44,779 bases of DNA from contig JAFEEH010000209.1 of NCBI GenBank assembly GCA_018241185.1, forward strand, positions 1-44,779, written 5' to 3'. The notes beneath the pieces were generated by a model. It had not been told where the DNA came from, did not search any database, and worked only from the letters and a program-made list of their open reading frames with translations. Made by a program: the position numbers and the translations under genes. Shown here one piece after another: positions 15,326 to 22,453 of this stretch (its first letter is position 1; the number at the start of each line of letters is the position of its first letter). The stretch comes from Pseudomonadota bacterium. Lineage in GTDB: Bacteria; Pseudomonadota; Gammaproteobacteria; Burkholderiales; Burkholderiaceae_C.

Positions 15326-16444
15326 TCAGAAGGCCACGGCCAGCAGGGCGGCGGCATCGGGCGCGGTGGCGGGATCGACGGCGGGCGGCGGCTCGGGCTG
15401 GCGCTCGCCGGGCCGCACGGCGCCGGGGCCCAACGGACGCGCATGGGCGTCGGCCCAGGTCAGGCGGACGGCGTCGCCCACGGCATAGGGATGGGTGTCG
15501 AAAGCGGCCTCGGCCAGCTGCACCGACACGCCGGCTTTGCCGGGGGGCGCCTCGGCCAGCTGCAGGCCCAGCAGCACGTAGGTGCCCTGGTACTCGACGT
15601 CGGTGACCGTGGCGAGCAGTCCGGACGGCGTGCTGTCGGCCGGCGCGACCTGCATGTGGTCGTTGCGCACCGCGATCGGCCCGGCCGGCGTGAAGAGCAC
15701 GTTGTGGCCGCCCATGAAGCGCGCCACGAATTCGCTGGCCGGGTGGTTGTAGACCTGGTGCGGCGAGCCGACCTGCTCGATCAGGCCGTGGTTCATCACC
15801 ACCATCGTGTCGGCCAGCGCCATCGCCTCTTCCTGCGAGTGCGTGACGTGGACGAAGGTCAGGCCCAGTTCCTTCTGCCAGCGGCGCAGCTCGGCGCGCA
15901 TCTGGATGCGCAGGAAGGGGTCGAGCGCGGACAGCGGCTCGTCGAGCAGCAGCACGCGCGGCTGCGTGATCAGGGCGCGCGCCAGCGCCACGCGCTGCTG
16001 CTGGCCGCCCGAGAGTTCACCGGGCTTGCGCTGGGCAAGATGCCCCATGGCCACGCGGTCGAGCAGGTCCTGCGCGCGCCGGTGGCGCTCGGCCTTGGCC
16101 ATGCCTTTCATCTTCAGGCTGAAGGCCACGTTGTCGAGCGCCGAGAGGTGCGGGAAGAGCGCGAAGCTCTGGAACATCATGGCCGTGCCGCGCTCGGCGG
16201 CCGGCAGGTTGGTGATGTTGCGGTTGCCCTGCAGGATGTCGCCGCTCGTCACCGACTCGTGCCCCGCGATCATGCGCAGCGTGGTGCTCTTGCCGCAGCC
16301 CGAGGGGCCCAACAGGCAGCAGTAGCTGCCGGCCGCGATGCGCAGGTCGATGGCGTCCACCGCCGCCGGCGTGCCGGGCGCATAGCGCTTGGTCAGCGCA
16401 ACGATCTCGACGGCGGCGGGCTCGGGCACGGCGATGGCATCCAT
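15326..16444 (-). CDS. ABC transporter ATP-binding protein, PotA-like
   Basis: The 372-residue ATPase has Walker A GPSGCGKST (46-54), the signature LSGGQQQR (144-151), Walker B VLLLDEP (D168, E169) and a TOBE-type C-terminal domain from about residue 270. It energises import through the downstream permeases. The ATG at 16444 gives the usual N-terminus; an upstream in-frame start would add an unsupported leader. It is the first gene of the minus-strand operon ATPase, binding protein, permease, permease, racemase homologue. The gap to the binding-protein gene is 61 bases. The last 30 residues are Pro/Ala-rich. Confidence 0.93.
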   Translation of the reverse strand: MDAIAVPEPAAVEIVALTKRYAPGTPAAVDAIDLRIAAGSYCCLLGPSGCGKSTTLRMIAGHESVTSGDILQGNRNITNLPAAERGTAMMFQSFALFPHLSALDNVAFSLKMKGMAKAERHRRAQDLLDRVAMGHLAQRKPGELSGGQQQRVALARALITQPRVLLLDEPLSALDPFLRIQMRAELRRWQKELGLTFVHVTHSQEEAMALADTMVVMNHGLIEQVGSPHQVYNHPASEFVARFMGGHNVLFTPAGPIAVRNDHMQVAPADSTPSGLLATVTDVEYQGTYVLLGLQLAEAPPGKAGVSVQLAEAAFDTHPYAVGDAVRLTWADAHARPLGPGAVRPGERQPEPPPAVDPATAPDAAALLAVAF

Positions 16445-16624
16445 TCCGGGCGTTTCGCAAGATGGATGCCAGCGCCCCGACGGGGTACCGTCACCGCCGT
16501 CGCACCAGCCAGGTGCGATCAAGCGCAGGCCCGTATCAACTCGTCATGCTTGCGTATTGACATGCAGGCATGCGCCGAAACAGTGCCTACCCGCCCCGGC
16601 GGTGCGTAGCGATTACGCTCTGAG

Positions 16625-16687
16625 CTCCAAAGTGAAGCGGGCAGCATCGCCCGTCATGCTTGCGGAGACAGCTATGAATTCGATAGC
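16625..16687 (-). repeat. 63-bp-family repeat, copy C (divergent)
   Basis: On the minus strand GCTATCGAATTCATAGC is followed by TGTCTCCGCAAGCATGACGG and a TTCACTTTGGAG tail. The first arm is identical to that of the copy at 37643; the second half differs in detail but keeps length and the TTTGG-like end. It lies between the small membrane protein gene and the ABC operon promoter region. Confidence 0.65.
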
Positions 16688-16707
16688 GATTCGGCGAGGG
16701 TGGCGGT

Positions 16708-16881
16708 TCAAGCGCGCCGCTGCGCCACCCACCGGTGCGCAGCCCGACGCACCGTGCGTGCGGCGACGACGGCGAGGACCGCGAAGAGCCCGCCTGCCAG
16801 CAGCAGCGCCGGCACTGCGCCCAATGCGTGCTCCAGGGCAGGGTAGAGCGCAATGATTAGCCCACCGAGCAGCATGCTCAT
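16708..16881 (-). CDS. 57-residue membrane protein coupled to the carotenoid oxygenase
   Basis: The protein has two hydrophobic segments (LLGGLIIALYPALEHALG and AVPALLLAGGLFAVLAVVAA) and an Arg-rich C-terminus, so probably two membrane helices with the basic tail in the cytoplasm. Its ATG overlaps the stop of the carotenoid oxygenase gene in an ATGA arrangement, which indicates translational coupling and a shared function. No named family is recognised. It may anchor the oxygenase at the membrane where its lipophilic substrate lies; this is inference from the overlap. Confidence 0.65.
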   Translation of the reverse strand: MSMLLGGLIIALYPALEHALGAVPALLLAGGLFAVLAVVAARTVRRAAHRWVAQRRA

Positions 16882-18296
16882 GACACAACCCCGTCGTCGG
16901 CGAACCAGTTTCCATGGAAACCATCTGGCACGCGGTGGGGCAGCGTCGCGAGGCATACCGGGCCGGCGGCCAGCCGCTGCGCGTCGAACACCGCCAGCTC
17001 GCTGGTCTTCATGGCGCCGCGGTAAATCACCGCCAGCAGCCAGCCCTCGCCTTCGGGCGCGTCGGCGCTGCGCGGCACGAAGACCGCTTCGGAGCTGCGG
17101 TCGCCGGAAGGCAGCGCGTACAGCGCGGTGCGGGGTGCGCCGGGCTGGCCGTGGTCCACATGCACCAGCGCGCAAGCCATGCGCAGCTCGCGCTCGTCCC
17201 CCGGCAGATTGCCCACGTACCAGCCGTGGCGGTAGGGCTGGCCGGTGCGCCGCTCGTCGATGCGGGGGAACTCGCCCGACAGCTCGGACAGCACCTGGGG
17301 CACGAAGCGGTGCGCCGGATCGCTGCGGTCGAGGCGCCAGCGCGTCAGCCGGGCCGGTTCGCGCGGGCCGGCGGCAGGCTGGCCGTCGGGCAAGGGAAAG
17401 AGCGGCGGACGCTCGAACTGCATCACGTCGAGGCAGACGCTGTCGCCCTCGTCCCAGGCGTTCATCACGTGGAAGGCGTAGCAAGGCGGGCCCTGCCACC
17501 AGACCAGGTCGCGCACGCTGCCGTCGCGCGGCATCACGCCCACGCGGGTGCCGAGCGCGGGCTCCCAGGCGTAGGCCGGGCGCCCGGTCTCGGCACGCGC
17601 CCGGCTGGCGGCGAGCGGCATGATGGGGAAGACGACATGCCGCGCGGTGATGGCGAAGTCGTGGACCATGCTCGCGTAGGGCGCCTCGAAGGTCTCGAAG
17701 CGCGTCACGCGGCCCGCGGGCGAGAGCACGCCGAAGGCCATGCCGGACGACAGGCGCTCGGGCGTGCCGTAGCCGAAGAACAGCAGCTCGCCCGTGGCCG
17801 GGTCGGCATGCGGGTGCGCCGTGAACGCTTGGCAGGGCAGACCGCCGTCGAAGTCGGTAGGGCCGACAGTGGCCAGGGTGTCGAGCACCACCTCGATGGG
17901 ACGGTGTGCCTCCTCCAGCGCCAGCACGCGGCCGGCGTGGCGCACCACGTGGGTGTTGGCGGCACCGTCGTCGGCGCTGTCCCCGGCCGGGGGCAGCGGT
18001 ACGGCGGCCGAGTTGCGGCCGGTGCGCTGCTCCAGCGCGAGCTGGCCCGTGCGCACCCACCGGTTGCGATAGCTCACACGCCCTGGTTCGATGCGGAAGG
18101 CGTGCAGCATGCCGTCGCCCGAGAACCAGTGCGCGCGCGGATCCGGCACCCAGGGGTTGGGGCCGTTGCGCACCAGCGTGCCCGTGAGACCCGGAGGCAG
18201 CGTGCCCTGCAACGGCAGCGAGGCAATCTCGCATTCGAAGTCGATCGGCGCACGGTTGGTCGGCGGGGCCTTGGGGGAAGGGGTCGCAGCGAGCAT
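16878..18296 (-). CDS. Carotenoid oxygenase (RPE65/CCD superfamily)
   Basis: The 472-residue protein has the four iron-binding His of the family: His161 (TAHPHADPATGE), His212 (MVHDFAIT), His276 (YAFHVMNAWDEGD) and His461 (VPDGFHGNWF). The N-terminal GTLPPGLTGTLVRNGPNPWVPDPRAHWFSGDGMLHAFRI is also typical. These enzymes cleave a double bond of carotenoids, apocarotenoids or lignin-derived stilbenes with Fe(II) and O2. Length fits the family. The substrate is not determined, and no carotenoid biosynthesis gene is in the window. It is divergent from a TetR regulator that probably controls it, and a 57-residue membrane protein overlaps its end. Confidence 0.93.
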   Translation of the reverse strand: MLAATPSPKAPPTNRAPIDFECEIASLPLQGTLPPGLTGTLVRNGPNPWVPDPRAHWFSGDGMLHAFRIEPGRVSYRNRWVRTGQLALEQRTGRNSAAVPLPPAGDSADDGAANTHVVRHAGRVLALEEAHRPIEVVLDTLATVGPTDFDGGLPCQAFTAHPHADPATGELLFFGYGTPERLSSGMAFGVLSPAGRVTRFETFEAPYASMVHDFAITARHVVFPIMPLAASRARAETGRPAYAWEPALGTRVGVMPRDGSVRDLVWWQGPPCYAFHVMNAWDEGDSVCLDVMQFERPPLFPLPDGQPAAGPREPARLTRWRLDRSDPAHRFVPQVLSELSGEFPRIDERRTGQPYRHGWYVGNLPGDERELRMACALVHVDHGQPGAPRTALYALPSGDRSSEAVFVPRSADAPEGEGWLLAVIYRGAMKTSELAVFDAQRLAAGPVCLATLPHRVPDGFHGNWFADDGVVS

Positions 18297-18345
18297 GGAG
18301 TCTCCAAAAATGTTTCGCCGTCCGGCACCGAAGGTTGCCTGGACT

Positions 18346-18366
18346 TATCTTTCCATCGGAAATATA
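18346..18366. promoter_or_regulatory. Candidate TetR operator between the oxygenase and its regulator
   Basis: TAT.TTTCC-ATC-GGAAA.ATA is a near-perfect palindrome, with one mismatch between arms. It is about 50 bases from both start codons, midway in the 122-bp divergent region. A TetR dimer bound here would control both genes. Binding is inferred. Confidence 0.5.
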
Positions 18367-18418
18367 CGAGGGCCATCGACCCTGCGCAAGCAATTTTTTC
18401 CAACGTTAAGATTTACCC

Positions 18419-19150
18419 ATGCCTGCCGCACCCCGCCCGCGCCCCGCCGCCCAGCCCGCCGCCGCGCGCCCGCGTGGCCGGCCGCGCAAGGCCGCCGAAG
18501 CGCCGCGGCCCTACCACCATGGCGCGCTGCCCGAAGCGCTGCTGGCCGCAGCCGAGCGTGTGCTGCAGCGCGACGGCATCGCGGGCCTGGGGCTGCGCGC
18601 CATCGCGCGCGAGGCGCAGGTGTCGCACACGGCGCCCAAGCACCATTTCGGCGACACGGCCTCGCTGCTGAGCCAGCTGGCGGCCGCCGGCTTCTGGCGC
18701 CTGCGCGACGCGATGCTGCAGGCCATGGCGGCGGCGCCCGACGCGCTCGGGCGGCGCAACGCGATCGGCCAAGCCTACGTGCGCTTTGCCTACGACAACC
18801 CGGCGCTGTTCGGCCTGATGTTCCGCAACGAGATCGTCGACGTGCGCCACCCGGGGCTGGCCGAGGCCAGCACGGCGGCGATGCGCGTGATGGCGCCCAC
18901 GGTGCAGGGCGCAGCCGCCATGCCGCCCGAGCAGGCGCTGAGGCTCACAGCGGAAGAAGCGGTGCGGGTCAGCGCGGCCTGGGCCTATGCCCACGGACTG
19001 GCCACGCTGCTCATCGACGGCCGGCTGCGCGGCATCCTCAAGGCCACCGACACGTTCGACGACGCCTGGGCCCTCGCGCAGGCCGCGCTGCAGGCGATGG
19101 GGGCATTGCTGCCGCTGGCGCCCGACGCTCCGGAGCGCTCAACGGCATGA
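18419..19150 (+). CDS. TetR/AcrR-family regulator with WHG-type C-terminal domain
   Basis: The 243-residue protein has a basic Pro/Ala/Arg-rich N-terminal tail (about 30 residues), then a TetR DNA-binding domain: YHHGALPEALLAAAERVLQRDGIAGLGLRAIAREAQVSHTAPKHHFGDTASLLSQLA, helix-turn-helix around residues 60-80. The C-terminal half (YVRFAYDNPALFGLMFRNEI, WAYAHGLATLLIDGRL) matches the WHG-domain TetR subgroup. It probably represses the divergent carotenoid oxygenase gene and itself, with an apocarotenoid or related compound as ligand. No Shine-Dalgarno precedes the ATG, and an AT-rich TTAAGATTTA lies 5-14 bases upstream, so a leaderless mRNA is possible. Confidence 0.9.
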   Translation: MPAAPRPRPAAQPAAARPRGRPRKAAEAPRPYHHGALPEALLAAAERVLQRDGIAGLGLRAIAREAQVSHTAPKHHFGDTASLLSQLAAAGFWRLRDAMLQAMAAAPDALGRRNAIGQAYVRFAYDNPALFGLMFRNEIVDVRHPGLAEASTAAMRVMAPTVQGAAAMPPEQALRLTAEEAVRVSAAWAYAHGLATLLIDGRLRGILKATDTFDDAWALAQAALQAMGALLPLAPDAPERSTA

Positions 19151-19228
19151 ACCACATCCGTTGTGGTGCTTGTCCTGGCTGCGCGGCTGCTGTGCGCTCG
19201 AAACTGCAGCAACGGCCGTGAACGGCGT

Positions 19229-19567
19229 TCAGGGATGCCGACCGCCCAGGCCGGCCAGTACCGAGGCGCCACGCCACCCGCGCCAGAGCCCCACCAGCAC
19301 CAGCGCGATGCCGGCCACGCTCTGCCAGGTCGCGCCCACCCGCAGAACCACCCAGACGCCCAGGGCTGCGATCGCCAAGCCACCGCCCAAGTTCACCAGG
19401 CCGCCCACGGTCCATTGCAGTGCCAGGCCGCGAACCGTCCAGTCCAGGATGCGATCGGCGCCCTTCACACCGAGGCGGTCGGCCAGCACATACAGCCCGA
19501 GCAGCAGCAGCGGGAGAAGCGCGGCCCCGGCGAGGCCCCACACGAGCACGTCGATCAGGCGGTCCAT
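19229..19567 (-). CDS. Small integral membrane protein
   Basis: The 112-residue protein is mostly hydrophobic, with three probable membrane helices: LIDVLVWGLAGAALLPLLLLGLYVLA, VGGLVNLGGGLAIAALGVWVVLRV and SVAGIALVLVGLWRGWRG. No conserved motif is recognised. It lies 54 bases downstream of the glycosyltransferase gene on the same strand and may be the last gene of the exosortase operon, though the gap would allow separate transcription. Function unknown. Confidence 0.65.
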   Translation of the reverse strand: MDRLIDVLVWGLAGAALLPLLLLGLYVLADRLGVKGADRILDWTVRGLALQWTVGGLVNLGGGLAIAALGVWVVLRVGATWQSVAGIALVLVGLWRGWRGASVLAGLGGRHP

Positions 19568-19621
19568 GCCCGGGTGGATTCCCGCTTCAACACGGCATCG
19601 GGGCGGGCACGGCCCGGCAGC

Positions 19622-20896
19622 TCATTCGGCAGCAGGCGGCGCGTAGCGCGCCTTCTCGACGTTGCGCAGCAGGGCCTCGCGCTGCGCGCGTGAAATGCCG
19701 CGGACGCCCTCCGCCACCCACTTCACGCGCTGCGGATCGAGGCTGCCTTCGCGTGCCCAGCGCTCGGCGGCCAGGCCGGGCGCGTGCAGCATCGACGCGA
19801 GCCACACGGCCTGCGCGGGCTCGAGCTTGCTCGCACTGCGCTTGAAGTAGTACTTGGCCGCCGCCTCGGCGCCGCAGACCTTGCCCCAGGGCGCGTTGTC
19901 CAGGTACAGCTGCAGGATGCGGGCCTTGCCCAGCGTCTGTTCCATTTCCACGGCATAGAGCATCTCGCGCAGCTTGCGCTCCAGGCTGCGCTCGCTGCCG
20001 GTCACCAGCATCTTCGCCAGCTGCTGCGTGAGGGTGCTGCCACCGCGGTCGATGCCGCCTTTCTTCTGGTTGCTGTCGAGCGCCGCCGAGAGTTCGACCA
20101 GGTCGTAGCCCGGGTGCTGGAAGAAGCGCTGGTCCTCGGCGGCGATGACGGCGCGCGCCAACCAGCTGTCGGCCGTGAGCCGCGAAGGCGGCCCGCAGGC
20201 CGTGCGCGCGCCGAGCATGGCCTCGGTGCCCAGGCCGGCCACGGTGAACTGCGCCACGCGCGGCTGCAGGCCGAAGCTGCCGGTGGGCTGGACGAAGTGG
20301 CCGCGCAGGCCCAGGGTGCCGCCGATCTGGGCCCGCTGCAGTTCGGGCATGTCGGGCACCAGCACGGCATACCACTGGGCGACGGGGGCGTCGGCCATGT
20401 CGACGTCGACCCGCAGGTCGCGCTGGCTGAGTTTGCCGTCCCAGCGCCCGGTGAGCGCCGGAGGCCGGCCGGCGCCGCCGACGGCCGCTGGCGGCGTGGC
20501 CGACAGCTCGCCGGCCAGGCGGTCGGCGTCGCGGCGCACCGTGACCCGCAAGTCGTCCAGGCGCACCGGCTTGGCGCCCAGGGCGGGCACCACGGCGCTG
20601 CAGGGAGCGCAGCGTGCTTCGAGTTGGTGGCCGGCCTGGTTCCAGGCCAGCTGCACGGGGCCGAAGCGGGTGTCGAGCCGGCGGCCGTCCAGGTGCGGAC
20701 CGAACCACGGCGAGGTGGCCAGCCGCACCAGCGTCGGCACGCCCACCTCCAGCCTGAGCGGGCCGATCGGCAGTTCGGCCGCCCACTCGCCCTTGGCCGG
20801 CGCCAGCGCGATCTTCGCGATCAGCACGAGCGCCACCCCGCCCGTCACCACCAGGGCCAGCAGCCCGTACAGCACCACTCGCAAAGTCTTCTTCAC
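19622..20896 (-). CDS. Monofunctional peptidoglycan glycosyltransferase (GT51) with long N-terminal extension
   Basis: The 424-residue protein has one N-terminal membrane anchor (residues 8-31), a roughly 200-residue beta-rich extension and a GT51 lipid II glycosyltransferase domain from about 235. GT51 motifs are clear: IAAEDQRFFQHPGYD (catalytic Glu254), GGSTLTQQLAKML, RKLREMLYAVEMEQ and KARILQLYLDNAPWG. There is no transpeptidase domain, so it only polymerises glycan chains. The extension (residues 40-230) is not found in ordinary MtgA and may be an AsmA-like or protein-interaction module. It follows the EpsI-like gene by 49 bases on the same strand, linking cell-wall synthesis to the exosortase operon. 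Confidence 0.85.
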   Translation of the reverse strand: MKKTLRVVLYGLLALVVTGGVALVLIAKIALAPAKGEWAAELPIGPLRLEVGVPTLVRLATSPWFGPHLDGRRLDTRFGPVQLAWNQAGHQLEARCAPCSAVVPALGAKPVRLDDLRVTVRRDADRLAGELSATPPAAVGGAGRPPALTGRWDGKLSQRDLRVDVDMADAPVAQWYAVLVPDMPELQRAQIGGTLGLRGHFVQPTGSFGLQPRVAQFTVAGLGTEAMLGARTACGPPSRLTADSWLARAVIAAEDQRFFQHPGYDLVELSAALDSNQKKGGIDRGGSTLTQQLAKMLVTGSERSLERKLREMLYAVEMEQTLGKARILQLYLDNAPWGKVCGAEAAAKYYFKRSASKLEPAQAVWLASMLHAPGLAAERWAREGSLDPQRVKWVAEGVRGISRAQREALLRNVEKARYAPPAAE

Positions 20897-20945
20897 ACGG
20901 CTCCCAATGCACTCGGTCTCGCGTTCCGTCCGTTGGTGGCGACGC

Positions 20946-21515
20946 TCACAGCGGCGTGGCCACCGTCACCGCCTGCCACGGCCCGGAAGAGCGCCCGCTG
21001 GCACCCGCCCAGTACCAGGCCGAAGTGTCGGTGAAAGCGTCGCCCCGGGCGTCCACGATGCGCTCGCACACCCGCAGTTTGGCCTGCCCGCCACGCTCGG
21101 CGTTGAAACAGCGCCACAGCCGCGCCCGGGCGTCCTGCTCGAGGCGCGCCTGCACGATGCGGTAGCCCAGGGCACGGTAGCAATCCGCGGCTGGGTGCAG
21201 CATGCGCGTGGGCCGGTCGACCTGCCGCATCACGAACATGCGCTCGCCGTCGGTCAGGCGTGCGATGGCGCCGGGGAAGTGGGCCGCGAAGCGCAGCTCG
21301 ACTTCGCTGAGCGCCAGCGGGCGCAGTGCAGCACCGTCCCACTGGGAGGGCCATTCCTGCGTGCTGGCCATGCGTGGAGCCGCGTCCTGCGACCGCGCCA
21401 GGCCCAGCAGGCCAAGCGCCAGGCAGCCGAGCATGGCGAGCGCGAAGACCGCCTTGTGCAGCGCACGGTGCACGAAGGTGTTGGCGAAGTAGCGTTCAAT
21501 GGTGCGTATCGACAT
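20946..21515 (-). CDS. EpsI-like exosortase-associated protein
   Basis: The 189-residue protein has one N-terminal membrane helix (AVFALAMLGCLALGLLGLA) and a periplasmic domain resembling EpsI, the usual partner of exosortases: RMLHPAADCYRALGYRI recalls the HxxxxC..GW segment, and SAWYWAGASG closes the domain. Its start overlaps the end of the exosortase gene by 20 bases, so the two are co-translated. EpsI-type proteins are thought to assist exosortase processing or polymer export; the exact action is unknown. Confidence 0.75.
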   Translation of the reverse strand: MSIRTIERYFANTFVHRALHKAVFALAMLGCLALGLLGLARSQDAAPRMASTQEWPSQWDGAALRPLALSEVELRFAAHFPGAIARLTDGERMFVMRQVDRPTRMLHPAADCYRALGYRIVQARLEQDARARLWRCFNAERGGQAKLRVCERIVDARGDAFTDTSAWYWAGASGRSSGPWQAVTVATPL

Positions 21516-22446
21516 GGCGCAGGCCTTGGAAGGTGATGAGTCCGGTCACGGGCGGCAGGGGTGCGGCAACCGGTGCGTGGCGCCGGCCGCGATGCTGCAT
21601 CGCCCAGGCAATGCCGCTGCACACGGCCGCGAGCAGCACGAGGCCCAGCATCTCGTGCGCCCAGGGCGCGAGCGGCCGGCCCGCGCCTTCGAGGCCGACG
21701 AGGATGGCGTTGCGAACCACGTTGCCGGCCAGCACCAGGACGCTGACGGCCGGCAGGCGAGTGAGAAAGCGGCGGTTGTCCACGGGCGCGACGAAGAGCG
21801 CCACCGCGCACGCCGTGAAATACCCCAGCCACACCATCTGCACGCCCGAGCACGGCGCATCGACGATCACGAGCCGGCCGGCGATCCACAGGCTGCTGCC
21901 CTCGCGCATCACCGTGAAGAAGGGCGCCAGCAGCCACTGGCTGGCCTCGGCCGTGACGACGCGCAGCGGGTAGCCGGCGTAGAACTGCAGCGACGACAGC
22001 AGCGGCAGGGCCAGGACCGCCAGTCCGGTGACCGGCAGGCTCGCGACCCGGCGCGGCAGGAAGGCCAGCAGGCCGAAGGCGAAAGCCATCACGGACACCA
22101 GCCCCGTGACCAGCGGCGGCAGCACGGGCAGGCCCGGCACGCCGCCGCGCAACAGCGTCGCCGCCACCGTGCCGAGGCCGGCCAGCGCCAGCCAGCCCAG
22201 GCCGGGCGCCGCGCGCAGGCCGCGCCGGTGCTGCCAGGCGAGCACACCCAGGGCGGCCAGGGCCAGCAACCCGAGCGGATCGTCGGAACCGTCGGCCAGG
22301 CGCATCGCCATCCACACCCAGGTGGGCAGCAGCGCGGCAGCCTGCAGCGCCAGCCAGGCGATGGGCGGCAGGCGGTCGAGGCGGATGCCCGCATCCACCC
22401 AGCGGGGGTGCCGGCGGGCCAGCGAGGCGAGGGACAAGCTGCTCAT
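21496..22446 (-). CDS. Exosortase (transpeptidase-like membrane protease)
   Basis: The 316-residue integral membrane protein has about eight hydrophobic segments and the exosortase catalytic set: Cys199 in VDAPCSGVQMVWLGYF, Arg245 in GNVVRNAILVGLEG and His264 in PWAHEMLGLVLL. Exosortases cut PEP-CTERM-like tails from exported proteins and are the Gram-negative counterparts of sortases. The gene starts 7 bases after the stop of the VIT/vWA gene, whose product carries such a tail, so this is probably a dedicated one-substrate enzyme. The subclass cannot be assigned with certainty from sequence alone; the XrtQ-like group is a possibility. Confidence 0.85.
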   Translation of the reverse strand: MSSLSLASLARRHPRWVDAGIRLDRLPPIAWLALQAAALLPTWVWMAMRLADGSDDPLGLLALAALGVLAWQHRRGLRAAPGLGWLALAGLGTVAATLLRGGVPGLPVLPPLVTGLVSVMAFAFGLLAFLPRRVASLPVTGLAVLALPLLSSLQFYAGYPLRVVTAEASQWLLAPFFTVMREGSSLWIAGRLVIVDAPCSGVQMVWLGYFTACAVALFVAPVDNRRFLTRLPAVSVLVLAGNVVRNAILVGLEGAGRPLAPWAHEMLGLVLLAAVCSGIAWAMQHRGRRHAPVAAPLPPVTGLITFQGLRHVDTHH

Positions 22447-22453
22447 CGCTGCC

